Source of the DNA: Sialis fuliginosa
Lineage: Eukaryota > Arthropoda > Insecta > Megaloptera > Sialidae
Reading direction: 5' to 3'
Assembly (NCBI GenBank): GCA_961205875.1
Contig: OY540809.1
Coordinates: forward strand, 28,842,267 to 28,906,266
DNA: 64,000 nt
The notes beneath the pieces were generated by a model that was given only the letters and a program-made list of their open reading frames with translations, was not told the origin of the DNA and did no database searches. Made by a program: the position numbers and the translations under genes. Shown here piece after piece: positions 1-11,925 of the stretch (positions within the stretch are counted from its first letter, which is position 1; each line of letters starts with the position of its first letter).

Positions 1-535
1 AATTAACCTCACTGGAAGATCTAGAAGTCGTTGGCGATCAGTACCAATTAGGGTGGTCTACTTCTTAGCTTTCTTTCCACATATTCGTATTCACAAGATA
101 TAGTACTTATTAGATAGAGCTATTGTAATAGAATTAAGTGCTGTATATACAGGATGAGCGTATACTATTTAGGTATTTATTTATTTAAAATGGCAGATAC
201 ATTTTTTTGAAGATTTTTGAAATTATAATATAAGACATTAAGATGAATTTTGTGAATTTTAATGTTTCACATTTAGGGCTTCTTTTTTAATTTTAACATG
301 ATGAGATAATGTAAATGATATTTTTATCATATGGTTGAATTGAAAGAATGATTGAATATAAAAAAGTTTGTATGACACCATGCAAGACACGAAACTGTCA
401 GTTATAAATCCGAGACAAGAGATCTAAACCTAGTCTCGTCTCGTGTGAGGCCATATTCATAACATAACATAATGTTTCACTCTTGGTTGGGAACATATAA
501 AAAGAGTAGATCTGGTATACATGTATGTATTAATT
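1..535. other. AT-rich non-coding, no gene seen
   Basis: No open frame, RNA gene or intact repeat is recognisable. A short tract around 374-470 (cctagtctcgtctcg-like words) resembles one near 52700-52735, so a decayed repeat may be present. Confidence 0.5.
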
Positions 536-993
536 TACAAATTAACAAATAATCGACAAATTATATTTTTAATTTTTTTGTTTGGACAGTATTTTATAAA
601 ATTAATAAATGCTATAAAAATAATTGTTTTATATTAATTAGCTAATTAACTTTTCGTACATCGCAAAATTTTATAAAAGTTGATCCTTTAAGAGATAAAC
701 ATAAAAATAAACAGAAACATAGAATGTTTGGATGCCCTTTCGAGCAGAAATTATGGATTTTCGTAGGTTGCACCCATTACAACTTTTGATCAGCATACTT
801 TGAACTATCATTTCCCCAAGTTACAAAAAATGTCAACCAAAAGACAAAATCTATTGCTTTTGTGTGGTGTCCTTTCTTTTACTCTACTGCTGAAACGGCT
901 CGTTTGCAGAGATGGGTTTATTAACAAAAAGCGATTGTTTTAATGTCCTCGACAATTCCTGAAAGTTTGTTGGTATGTTTATGGAACACCCTG
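536..993 (+). mobile_element. Truncated TA-flanked TIR element (CAGGGT family)
   Basis: The segment matches the right half of the complete element at 24083-24862, including the stretch from 'aacatagaatgttt' to the end. It finishes with 'ggaacaccctg' followed by TA, as expected for a Tc1/mariner-like element with TA target duplication. The left terminal inverted repeat is missing, so it is 5' truncated. No transposase frame remains. Confidence 0.6.
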
Positions 994-1090
994 TATAGTT
1001 TCTTCTATATTTTTGACTCAAACTTGTTGATTATTGATATATTGAATATTATTGAATACTTTTTATATAACATACCAGATGTATAATATA

Positions 1091-1313
1091 AGCGGTTTTC
1101 GGAATAATGACGTTTGAAAATTGATATTTTGAAAAACACAAGGAATGAAAATCGATTCATTCAAAGAAAAGTGTTTTTTTAAGATTTTGCCATACCAGGT
1201 TGTTTTTTTTTGGCTTTTAAAAAAATGTTCAAGGTGTATTTGTTTAATTTTATTTAATTACTTGTGTGTATTTCAAAATATTAATTTTCAAACGTCATTA
1301 TTCGGAAAACCGC
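1091..1313. repeat. Long hairpin (about 43-bp arms)
   Basis: The arm at 1091-1135 (starting agcggttttcggaataatga) is repeated inverted at about 1270-1313 with very few mismatches, around a ~135-nt AT-rich spacer. It is flanked by words such as 'gtcaccctg|ta' near 1430, so it may be the core of another TA-flanked foldback element whose ends have decayed. No coding content is seen. Confidence 0.6.
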
Positions 1314-2108
1314 TGATTTTAGAGATATTTACAAAAAGAATTCAGAATTTACCGTATAATTCAAAAATGGCATAATAGACAGGCTGTTCCATTTAAAAAA
1401 ATAAATGATGACAGCATATGTTCTTCTTGAGTCACCCTGTATACAATTTTCTTATATCAAAAAATCCGCAACTAAAAATACTAATCGACGTGTCCGAGTG
1501 TTTTTCCACAAAATAATTACCTGAATTTTAAACGAATGTGTTCCTTTCATCATGAACGCACTGTATACATTTGCTAGTCTAATAAAACTTCATATCCAAA
1601 AATAAAGAACTCCTATTTATTCAATCACCGCATTACTCCATCATTACCAAACTAACTACAAATAAACTTTTCACAAGGCTCGTATATACCAACATAACCC
1701 TACAAATCACCCAAAAACAATTAATACCCTCCCCCCTTTACTCAATCTGTACTAATTAAGCGAATACATACATACATAAAATGTTGCAGCAATACGATCG
1801 CTGTGCATACGTAACACACAGTTCCGTTTGACCTCTGACCTCCGGGCGGCTAATGCAGCACCCACCCTACGGCCTGGGGTTGGGTGGGCCGAATTAACAT
1901 GCCTACTAAATTTGTTAGAAACATGCAATTATGTATGCCGTACCAGGCACTGGTTCTCTATTACGCGTTCGCCGCATTGGTATCGAGGAGATGATGTGAG
2001 AAGAAAATATATGTGTGTGTGTATGTATGTTGCAAGAAAATATTGTACGAATTTATCAAGGTTAATTTGAGGGATTCCTTAGTATAACGTATTGGTATTT
2101 AAATTAGA
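1314..2108. other. AT-rich spacer with small GC patch
   Basis: Nothing is recognisable apart from a GC-richer patch at 1825-1990 that can form a short hairpin between 'cacccacc' and 'ggttgggtggg'. An 80-codon frame covers this patch but has no domain and no plausible start context, so I do not call it. Confidence 0.4.
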
Positions 2109-2533
2109 CTAGTTGGGTCCGCGCGGCTTCGCCCGCTTGGACTACGGAATTATTGTATAGGATTTTTGAAAAATATAGTTGAATTAAGTACAAACATGAT
2201 TAATTATTATCGTAATAATAACTAATCAAAACCTAACGTACCTAAAAAAATCAAAATAAAAAAATCAGAATAAAAATTACAAATAATTTGTGTTCTGTTT
2301 AAAAAAAGTTAATAATTGACAACAAAATAAACAACTGCCGACCGAGCGAAGAATCTCCCCGTAAAGGGCAAATTATATCTACATTAAGTACTTATGACGA
2401 TGAAATCATTTATTTCGATAAGGATTAATGTTTAGCAGATCTTAAGTCCATGTAAACAGAACCCAAATATTTTAAATTTTCTTTGTAACATAAAAGCAGT
2501 CATTGTGGCTTAAATATAAAAGTTAGACATATG
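2109..2533 (-). mobile_element. Non-autonomous Helitron, 5'-truncated (copy A)
   Basis: Read on the minus strand, this is the 3' half of the Helitron family found complete at 3929-4756 and 21281-22155. It ends in ...acccaaCTAG with T as the next base, and a hairpin (gtccaagcg / cgcgcggac) lies just inside the end, as Helitron 3' termini require. Homology stops abruptly at about 2533 where a different repeat begins, so the 5' part was lost. There is no Rep/helicase frame. Confidence 0.7.
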
Positions 2534-2539
2534 GACAAG

Positions 2540-2740
2540 AAAAAAAAGTTTTTATTTTATTTATACTTCCATGTTCCGAAGGAAATGGAAGTATTGTAAT
2601 ACCGTCGAAAAATCGTGTCCTTTCACCATGGGTCGCATAAAGGATGGGGGGAGGGAGGGGCTGACAGCTTTTTTTGATCGTCTTCGTCAAAAAATGTCTT
2701 AGATTTCTTAGCGGGAATATCCGGGTAATTTCTTTCATTG
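2540..2740 (-). repeat. Dispersed repeat with 'acttccat...atggaagt' hairpin
   Basis: On the minus strand the part from 'ggacacgatttttcga' to 'acatggaagta' matches 57262-57320 almost base for base. It contains an inverted word (acttccat / atggaagt) around a short loop. Family unknown; it abuts the truncated end of the neighbouring Helitron. Confidence 0.5.
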
Positions 2741-2898
2741 TTTTATATTTTTATTAAAAACGAATTCTTAATGCCCTAATTTAGTTATCACTAACTATCA
2801 CAAACTACTAAAAACGTAGAATTAGTGTAGACTATGTTTTCGTGTCAAATAAACAAAGAAACACAAATAGCCTGCGTATGTGAAACGAGCAACGTTTT
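2741..2898. other. AT-rich spacer
   Basis: Nothing recognisable. Confidence 0.5.
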
Positions 2899-3208
2899 TG
2901 TCCGATATCATAAAGGAGCTAGCAAATTTGCTAGTTAGCAAGCACTCTCAAATAAGGTATCAAACTTATATGACAGTTCTCTTTGAATTTTTAACAGATA
3001 TTTGCATGCGCAGTAAGTTGGTTTGTACCGTTTTTACTCAAGATTAGTAAATACACTTTAGTAAATATACTTTATATACATTTGTTTTTACTACCTATGC
3101 ATGAAACTATCTGTCAAAAACTCCAAAAAAACTGTCATATATGTTTGTTACCCCATTTGAGAGTGTTTGCGAGCTTGCAAATTTGGCTATCTCCTTTATG
3201 ATACATTA
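2899..3208. mobile_element. TIR/foldback MITE ('TGTCCGATATTATAAAGGAG' family), copy 1
   Basis: The left end (tgtccgatatcataaaggag, then gctagcaaatttgctag) is mirrored by the right end (gcttgcaaatttggctatctcctttatgata). The family recurs at 45828-46138 and as the shell of the 1.77-kb element at 46834-48601. It is about 310 bp, has no coding capacity, and would need a transposase in trans. The superfamily is not clear from the ends. Confidence 0.65.
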
Positions 3209-3838
3209 GAATCGAAAAAAAGTTATATTGTACAGACAGATCAATATTTGTATTAATTAAATATTTAGGAATAAAAATCTTAATAGATAATATAATCGTT
3301 GTTTTTATTAAAATTTACTTCAGCAGATATAATATATATTTTTCTAATTAAATTAACAAACGCTTTGGTACCACTATTAATAAATTAGATTTAGTCATTT
3401 TGGCAACTGAGGAAATATTTCAAGAAAGCGATAAAATTATAAAGCAATTATATGAACAGCGGAAATAACAAAAATATCCACGTTTCAATTATAATTTCAC
3501 GTCAAATAATCACAATAGTAGCTTTCTTACAACTGTAATGGTACTACCACTCAGTGTGTGCTTTTCCAGTTTTTAATATCCCCGTTGTGGGAGGCGAAGC
3601 GATCAGTAATAAATAAAAGAGTCAAGGAGAAACATAGCCAACTAACACCGCTGATCCAAATTTGTAACCATTCAGCGTGTAAGTAGCAATATTATTGTCA
3701 ACATAAAAAATACAATGCATTTTTACTTATTATGCTTCAATAACTGCAGTTGTGTGTCATAGGAAAAAAACTAGTTTGATCGGTGTGCAAATAATATAAT
3801 TACAGTGTTTACAGATTAATAATAATTTAGAAATCAAT
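3209..3838. other. AT-rich non-coding, no gene seen
   Basis: No repeat partner or frame was found. A slightly GC-richer patch lies at 3540-3690. Confidence 0.45.
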
Positions 3839-3928
3839 GTCAATAGCAGTGGCGTAACTAATAAGAGAGTTAAGCCGGTCAGGCTCCTCTGCAGTGACGT
3901 AATCAGTAAGGGTCAACTGGCTATATCA

Positions 3929-4756
3929 TCCTTAATATATATAAAGCTCAATGTCTCTCTGTCTGTTTGTCTGTCCGTTAGTGCGCTTATCACTCGAGAA
4001 CCAGTTATCCGATTTACGTGGTTTCTTTTTTAATTCATAGGTACATTCTCTGGCCAGGTTATAGGCTATATTTTGTTACGTTAGGTAACATAACAACTAA
4101 GCAGTGACGATAATAGTAAATCAAATCGGAAAAAAATTTGTCGTCGGCGTGCTATTTTGCAATACGTTGCCTAAACCGTTCCAAATTGAACAAAATAATG
4201 TATTAAAGAATTGTGTAGAGTCAAAAGATCTACAAAGTCAGTGATACCATATGTCTAACAATAAGTTTTATATTTAAGCCACAATGACTGCTTTTATGTT
4301 ACAAAGAAAATTTAAAATATTTGGGTTTTGTTTACGTGGACTTATGACCTGCAAAACATTAATTCTTATCGAAATAAATGATTTCATCGTCATAAGTACT
4401 TAATGTAGATATAATTTGCCCTTTACAGAATCCAATTTGGTCTTTTGGTTTAGGAAATAACGTGAAATATAAATACAATAACATATTATTCGCGGCAATT
4501 CGCGCGAACTATGATGAAGTGTCGCGGGGAGAGGGAAGATTCTTCGCTCGACCGGCAGTTGTTTATTTTGTTTTCAATTATTAATTTTTAAATTTAAACA
4601 GAACAAAAATGATTTGTAATTTTTGTTCTGATTTGTTTTTTTAGGTACGTTAGGTTTTGATTAGTTATTATTACGATAATGATTAATCGTGTTTGTACTT
4701 AATTCAACTATATTTTTCAAAAATCCTAAACAATAATTCCGCGCGGGCCCAGTTAG
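3929..4756 (+). mobile_element. Complete non-autonomous Helitron (copy B)
   Basis: It starts TCCTTAATATATATAAAGC after an A and ends ...cccagTTAG before a T, the A^T target of Helitrons with no duplication. The body matches copies at 21281-22155, 46468-50673 and, partially, 2109-2533. Compared with the others, the 3' hairpin has lost its left arm and loop, leaving only 'gcgcgggccc', so this copy may be immobile. It has no Rep/helicase gene; about 0.83 kb. Confidence 0.75.
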
Positions 4757-5335
4757 TATAATATACATATATATACCACCGTCCAAGAGTTTGGAATTAA
4801 GTATATTTTTCTGTGTATCAATTATCAGTGCGTTCGAAGAGTTAAGGGTTCCGTAACTCAAAATGAAAAAACCCTTATAGGATCACTTTGTTGTCCGTTT
4901 GTCTGTCTGTCTGTCCGTCAAGTACCTTTTAATCAAGAACGTTAAGAGGTATCAAGTTAAAATTAATATCAAATACTAAGATCTACAGCTTCATAGTCCT
5001 GTAAAAATTCAAGTTTCTAACTCAATTCAATAAAAAGATACGGTCTTTCAAAGTGTAATCATCAAAACCTATAGGGTTACTTCCCATTGACCTAGAATTT
5101 TGAAATTTATTATTTGATATGAGATACCTTTAGCCGTCCCTGAGAAAAAGGGTGTAGACGGACAGACAGACAACAACGTGATCCTATAAGGGTTCCGTTT
5201 TTTTTATTTTGAGGTACGGAACCTTCAAAACGGTCTTTTCGAACTCATTGATAATAAAGTCTTGATATACAGAAAAATATACCCGCTTCCAAACTTTTCG
5301 ACGGTAGTGTATGTATAATGTATATATCTGGTACC
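4757..5335. mobile_element. Foldback element with 'ggttccgta...(TGTC)n' arms
   Basis: Arms of about 160-190 nt face each other: the left one runs from 'taccaccgtccaagagttt' through 'cccttataggatcac' to a TGTC tract, and the right one is its inverse. I recall the 'cccttataggatcac...tgtctgtctg' motif as a very abundant repeat in Lepidoptera. The left arm starts right at the 3' end of the preceding Helitron. No coding frame. Confidence 0.6.
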
Positions 5336-5394
5336 CTTGCTTGTAAATCCCCCACCCCTCCACCTAATAATCTGGTTACGCTACTGGTCAGTAG

Positions 5395-6330
5395 AAAATT
5401 GAAAGAAGAGTGGGGGGGTAATAAGAGTAATTGGAGTTATATCATTCTGTTTGAATACTGGAATAGTTTTAATTAGTATTTAGAAATTCCAAAGGATTTT
5501 TACTTTTTTTAATATTTATGTTTTATGAACTTATGACTTACGAGTTATACACGTTTTTTATTTCAACATTATTACCCTTCTCTGAGTTTCTGTGGGAGAG
5601 TGGGGGCAAACGAGGCACATGTCTGCCTGGGATGTAATCTTATTACGATAATGTAAGCTAACGTAATTATTTAGTATTATTTTCAATTTTTTTACTAGAT
5701 TGCCCCTCCCACCCCTGAGTTATAAACGAACATATTATATTCATAATAAATATTTCAAGTTTCAAGACCTTATTTTGGTCTAAAAAAGCTCTTACATTAT
5801 TATGGTAAACTTACCTAAACTTTTTGTAGTAAAATATTTTGATTAATTTTTTTTTGACTTTCACAAAGATTTAAATATTTTTTTAATTTTTTTAAGAAAC
5901 ATTACATTGTTTTTATACAGATACATATTATAGAACTGTAAAAAAATAACCGCAGAATGAATAATATTTTTCAAAAAATTTCAAAAAAATACTCAACAAC
6001 AGAAATGATAAAAAAATTACAATACATTTTTAGTTTTTAAAAGTACGTATAAAAACTTAAATACCATATTTAACAAATCGATAAAAATCAAACATTGTAC
6101 CACCCATATTTCATACTTATTTTCTTAATTTAAACATTTTATTTTGTCTTTTCGCTTTCTGGACGGTTCATATAAAATTTATAGAGATTGTATTGTAAGT
6201 GGTACGTGTAACAAAATATCCAGTTGGCGTTGGTCACATTTCAATACCCGTGAAGAATTAGATGATTGATTTGAATATACTTGTATCTTTTTCTCAGTAC
6301 CCAATACATTTTAATCGTACATACACAATA
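5395..6330. other. AT-rich non-coding, no gene seen
   Basis: Only homopolymer-rich AT sequence with a GC patch at 5580-5640. No repeat copy elsewhere in the window was recognised. Confidence 0.45.
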
Positions 6331-6331
6331 C

Positions 6332-7042
6332 ACATATCAATCTATGCATGTGGATTGTGGACAGTGGCGGCCACATGCACAAGTTCTGAGGTATTCTTTT
6401 ATTATTTATTTATATAGAAAGTACTTCTGAGTATTTGTTATTTATTTAACTAATGGGAATAAAGGATTTTAATATGTTTTAAACCAATGTTAATATTGAA
6501 AAATGTATAAAAAAATATCTGCCAAGTAAATGCACAATGCTTCCTCGTGTTGAATTCACCAGGTATTTAATTATTGAACAATTTAAATAAAAACCGATCA
6601 AGTGTTCAGATAAATTGCTTGGCATTGGTTAACTATTTAATTTTTATATAATTTTACTAAAAAATATTAGTTCGAAATTTTTCTTATTATTATTTATTTT
6701 ATCTAACTATCTTATTTTTGTTTATCTATCTTATCTATTTTTATTTTTTGACAATTTCAATCTTAATCTAAATTTATGTAAACGTCAAAATGACATTTAA
6801 TATGTCAAAGTACATAAATATCAATTTAATAAAACAAACGCCGAAAAACTCGGAAAAACCGTTGTATCATCGAAATATATTTTTTTACTCGAACCGGAAC
6901 GAAAACCGAAACGAAAAAAATAACGGTTCGAAGCCCTGAAAAAATGAGCCCGATGTTGTAATAAATACATCAATAGATAGAAATAACCCCTATATCTGTC
7001 ACACGGACGCCACTGTATACAACACAAACATATCAATCTATG
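6332..7042. mobile_element. hAT-like element with flanking direct repeat
   Basis: CAGTGGCGGCC at 6362 and GACGCCACTG ending at 7015 resemble hAT termini. An exact 15-bp direct repeat (acatatcaatctatg) lies outside at 6332-6346 and 7028-7042, longer than the 8 bp expected for hAT, so the boundary is uncertain. The interior 6515-6680 matches 61590-61730 in reverse complement. No transposase is visible. Confidence 0.4.
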
Positions 7043-7740
7043 TGAACAAGTAAAATTCTCCGGTATACCTACTCTGAATTCCATTATACGTTCAAATACA
7101 CCGCGTCACTAATCACAATGAATACGAGAAAACACAAGAAAAAACACAATGAAATGGGCAGAGAAACGTTTCTCACACTAGCGCTGACAACGCGAAGAAG
7201 CGGCAGCAATTGAATAACTATGATTAGGCTTGTGCTATTAAGGTCATACGCGCTCGTTTCTATGCACATTGTATTGTGTGGGTGTCGGATATGTATCGAT
7301 ATTAATTATTATTGTATAAGTAGGGATGGGGAATTTATCTATTACTAGCGGACCAGTATCAGTACCACATAGGAGTTAAATATTTCACCCCTTGTTACAT
7401 ATGGAGGGTCGTAAGTGTTGTTTTAGCTGACCCGGAAAACGTTGTTCTGCTCAAAAATAATTTGTTTAAAAATCAGACCATAAATACATATTTTCGTAAA
7501 TATCTCGACTCCGGCACCACCTACCGGGCCCATTTGATGTTAAAATATTTATTTCCGCGCAACTAACATATATTCTGAATATGAGCCAAATCGGACCATA
7601 AATACACATTCTCGACCCCAGCACCTACAGGGTAAAAAAAAAAAACTATAACAGAGCACTAAACGAACATATGGTGTGAATATGGCTTCAATACGTCCAG
7701 TGCTTTAGGCCTGATGAGAACACATTCATACACACCAACG
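7043..7740. other. Non-coding; internal degenerate direct repeat
   Basis: The words 'gaccataaatacat', 'ctcgac(t/c)cc(g/a)gcacc' and 'taccggg/tacaggg' appear twice, at about 7474-7535 and 7590-7632. 'cgtaaatatctcgactcc' (7494-7511) recurs inverted in the loop of the hAT at 56078-57144. No gene is seen. Confidence 0.4.
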
Positions 7741-7744
7741 TTTT

Positions 7745-8020
7745 TTATATTAAAATAAAACGCAACCTCTGTTTGTCCGTTAGTGCGCTTATCACTCAAG
7801 AACCATTTATCCGATTAACGTGTGTTTTTTAATTCATATTTATGTTCTTTGCCCAGGTTTTAGTATATATTTTGTTACCTTAGGTGACATAAGGAATAAA
7901 CAGTGACGATAATAGCAAATCAAGTCGGAAAAAAGTTTGATCTAAAAAAAAACTATATTATTAAAAAATTCTAAAGAATAATTCCGTATTCAACGTGAGC
8001 GAAGCCGCGGGTATAGTTAG
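7745..8020 (+). mobile_element. Short Helitron derivative (copy E)
   Basis: It shares 'gtccgttagtgcgcttatcactc', then 'cagtgacgataatag', and the 3' end 'gagcgaagccgcgggta...TTAG' before T with the full Helitrons. The centre is deleted and the 5' terminus is not clear. No coding frame. Confidence 0.55.
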
Positions 8021-8072
8021 TTTTAAATAACCTACCTAAAAAAGTCCATATATTTTCAGATGCTACAAGGAG

Positions 8073-8260
8073 TAGGGCTGAAGACGCGATGATACGATAC
8101 TAAATATCGACACTAGACGAGAGTGCCATAAATTTGGACGATACGAGACTGTTACTTGTAAAATTGAAGATAGAGTAGAGATGAGACTTCAGTTTCAATT
8201 CTAGGGTCTATATATTCAACACCACTGTTTTAAAATATCGATATATCGTTGCCAGCCCTA
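8073..8260. mobile_element. Possible small hAT-like MITE (TAGGGCTG ends)
   Basis: TAGGGCTG at 8073-8080 is mirrored by CAGCCCTA at 8253-8260, and CGAT-rich words lie inside both ends. No clear target duplication, so the call is weak. Confidence 0.35.
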
Positions 8261-8704
8261 ATTATAAGCGTTAATTAATTATATTCATAGGTATACGTGT
8301 ATATTTATATTTTATTATATGTTCCCGTGACCAATCGACGAACAAACATTATATTTGTTGATTAACAGATCTGGCTAATGGATTGTTTCCGTACGTTATA
8401 CACATTTCTAACAAAGAAATTGGCTGTATTGAGGCCTGCATCTAGGAGCATGTGAACCATCGAGTATATCTTTTTATTATTAATTGTGTAATAAAAAATA
8501 TTAGTTTATGTACTATATTTCCTTAAATATATACATATAAGAATAAAAACGTTAGTTTGCCATATTATTAAGAACAGAGTTAATAATTATAATATCCCAA
8601 CTAGAAATTTTTGTTTAGGTCCTCTTTAGGCATACCGAATTTCATTATGCGGGCCTTGACCGAAAGCCTCGTGAGATACTCAATAAACATATAAAGTTTT
8701 GTCA

Positions 8705-9125
8705 CTTTGTCCCGAATTGTTCCATCACGTCAGGTTTTTGATATAATCTAGCCTAAAAGTCTCAAAATGACGATTTTGGCAATGTTTAAGAATTTATTAC
8801 CAAGTAGAGACTTTTTTTCTAAAGTTTACGCTGACGGTAAGAAATAGTACCTAGTATCTTTCCTCTTTAAAACGATTTTTTTTTCACCGAAATATACTAG
8901 TTTGAATATATGATATTTTTTTTAATAGAGTAAACACAGTGACGCAATGGACCTTACTATACATTAAATATAACATCAAACTATAATAGTATATTTCGGT
9001 GAAAAAAAATCGTACAGTAAAAAGTAAAAATCATTTTAAATTCTTAAATATTACCAAAATCGTCACTTTGGACACTTTTAGGTTAGGTTATATCAAAAAT
9101 CTGACGTGCTGGAGCAATTTGGGCA
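8705..9125. repeat. Foldback repeat with two nested pairs of arms
   Basis: The segment 8708-8794 (cacgtcaggtttttgatata...) is inverted at 9038-9124, and an inner pair (cgatttttttttcaccgaaa at about 8871 and its inverse near 8990-9011) gives a second stem. The arms are diverged, indicating age. A 71-codon frame on the right arm is a by-product of the repeat. Confidence 0.6.
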
Positions 9126-9379
9126 ACGGATTCGGTTTCATCACGCCAAAAGCCTCCGAAATCACCTATTTAAGTAGAGACACCAAAAATGATGTCGGCC
9201 TGTGTTATGTATAGGTGTATAGTGCATATAATATGGTTGTATTTTATGTGATGTATACAGAGTACTATATTTATCATCATAGTGGTTGGTGTGCGGAGCT
9301 GTATATCTCAATGCGAATTTGCTGAAATCATATACATCCATTAAACATTTAACATATTATAAATAGTCGTACGATAGAC

Positions 9380-10061
9380 CATAGGTGCCCAACCTTTTGA
9401 ATCTTTTGAGCCACATAGCATAAACCAAATCTACCAAGGGCCGTACATGACTCCCCCCCCCACCCGAAATATTCAGTGTTCTAAAAAAAACGTATTTTGA
9501 GAAAACATCAGTTCAAAATACATTAAAAAAATTTCTCAATGTATTTATCCCCTCCCCTTTTTTTTACTACCCTACTGGAATCTGACCATGATACGCCACT
9601 CAAAAGAGAAAAGTAAAAAACTTAATTTTAAGAAAAAAATAAAATCGACTTAAAAAAACTAAAAACACAGAGAAATTAACCTAATAATTAAATTTAACAG
9701 TTTTTGAAATCGGTGCCAAGCCAATAAAAAACTTTTTAATAAGGAGAAAAGAAAACCGACTTCAAAAACTGTTAAATTTAATTATTAGGTATACATTTCA
9801 GTGTTTCTGGTTTTTTTGTCTGTTTTATTTTTGTTTATTTTTTAAGTATTGAAAGCTAAATCTGCCAACCAATTAAAATCTTCCAAATAAACTAGGTTTT
9901 TTTTTGATTCTAAAAACATTGTATTTTATTTTTTGAATCGTAGAATCCTTTTAGCGTTGTGTTGTGTTATATTCATTATTTTATTATTATAAGATTTTTT
10001 TTTAATTATCTGATGAGGGCCGTACCAAAGATACTCGCGGGCCGCGGGTTTGACATGCTTG
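9380..10061. mobile_element. Non-autonomous hAT with perfect 8-bp TSD
   Basis: The element runs from CATAGGTGCCCAACC to ...GTTTGACATGCTTG and is flanked by identical CGATAGAC copies (9372-9379, 10062-10069). Inside, about 9668-9714 and 9753-9803 form a ~45-bp stem. At 682 bp it lacks a transposase gene. Confidence 0.75.
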
Positions 10062-10069
10062 CGATAGAC

Positions 10070-11925
10070 GAATTCTACTTCTTGCCTCGATCTATAAGTC
10101 ACCAGATTATTTCCTGAGAATAATCAGACTGCACCTCCTGGACCTACCCATATAAAGATATATTGTATTGTTCGATAGGTATATTTGGTATATATGTCAC
10201 GAAACAAAAAATGTGTATGTGATTTTTATAAGGCATCCCTAATTTTGGCATATACCCCTTATTTTCGACATACCTAAGAACCTCCTAAGAATTCCATGCG
10301 ACTTTTGGCTACACCCATGAAAAAATCTACTCGGTATTATTTGTAATGAAATAATAGATATCAAAAATCTTTATACAAGTATTGAGGCTTCTGCGGTGAT
10401 CTTGATATGAATCTTGGCTTCTGGGTGTAAGCTGCGTCGATTTGGTCGTGTTATCGGCCAATGTTTCGTCACATATTGCAGTTGACAATATTTTTCAATT
10501 TATCAAAAATAATTTAAATGCATATAAAAATAGCATGTGTTGAAAAAAATGATATTATAGAGTAATATATATTATACTGTTTAAAGCTTGTACAATATCT
10601 ACATATGTATTTTATATTGTAAATAGTAAAGGAAATGAATACAAAAAAGTAAATTAATTCCAAGAAATGAGGCTGTATTCAGTATAAATACATTATATTT
10701 TATGTATGTATGTATGTACATATTCTATATACGTAATTTATGTATAACATAGAGGTAACATAGATATTTACAAAAGTACGTATATATGTTTATATAAAAT
10801 GTCCTAGGGCATGTGAAAAATAATTGACAGTCGTTTGAAGTTACGAAACGAAAAATTTGATAATAATTATATAACATATATCTTCAAAACAAATAAATGT
10901 TATACCTAGGTATATTGGTATGTATAATGTATATATTAATATATTAAATGATTTTTATTTTGACTTCGAGGTTTTAGGTCATTATATGTCAATAAAATAG
11001 TTATATGTGATATAATTCTACATTAATATATTAAATAAACATCAGAATACTGACAATAATTTTGATATTTGTTTCTTATGTAAGTACCTACAATGTTATT
11101 TTATTAAATTTTGGGTATATGTTCCAAATAAATAATTTTATGCATAAGTAATTAAAGCATACGTTTATAAATGTTTGTCGTAGAAACAAAATTGAAAAAT
11201 TTTGACGGAATTTACATATATACACGATCGTTTGAATTCATTACAAATAAGTATTGCATATTTGAGGGGGGATTTATAATGTTACTTACTAAAGTTTCCT
11301 TTTTCTAATTAAGAATTTAATTAAAAATACATTAATATAAAAGTAAAAATCATTTTGCGTCTAATATTCAGTTAAAATAATTGATATACTTGTATCTTTA
11401 TGAAAATCTTAAGTAAGAAAAGGGGGAGGGGTGCTAAGGGACGCTTTCTGATCAAATAATAAAAAAATTGAAAACTGTCAGATGTAACATTTCATATAAA
11501 CACTCAAATTATAAACTTATATATTTGAAAGTACCTACATGTTAGTCTACACTCATGTGTAATACATTTCACAACTTCTTTGATAAGACAAAAACATTAC
11601 AAGTTATTATTTCTGTAGAAAAAAAAGTTACACATGAAAAATATGAAACTGGGTACAAAAGTTTCAAATTGTAGTTTGAGTACAAGCACATGTACAGAAA
11701 AAATTACACATAGTTTCAGTGCGGCTGAAAAAGACAGAGTAGAAAAAGAATATTAATGTTTTACTTACAAATACGCGTATATAAAATTTTCTTTTTTTCA
11801 GTACAAATAAATTATTTTTTTATAATTTTAAGAGAGCAATTCATTATTGGCTTTGTAATGTATAAAATAATAGTTCAACATGGATGATAATTAAAATATG
11901 CATGTAAATATCTATATATTAATAC
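10070..11925. other. AT-rich non-coding, no gene seen
   Basis: Long AT-rich stretch with tatg/tgta short tandem tracts near 10695-10720. No intact repeat or frame was recognised; the words at 10383-10440 (gaggcttctgcggtgatc...) resemble 16230-16350. Confidence 0.45.

Larger units (their letters stand above)
3847..5386. mobile_element. hAT-type element split by nested insertions
   Basis: The left end CAGTGGCGTAAC and right end GTTACGCTACTG are perfect 12-bp inverted repeats typical of hAT elements. The flanks gtcaatag (3839-3846) and gtcagtag (5387-5394) agree at 7 of 8 positions, as an aged 8-bp hAT duplication would. Most of the interval is a later Helitron (3929-4756) and a foldback element (4757-5335), so the original hAT was short and non-autonomous. 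Confidence 0.75.

Noticed and set aside
1145-1375. 76-codon open frame on the plus strand
   Set aside because: It covers one arm of an inverted repeat and is homopolymer-rich; no domain.
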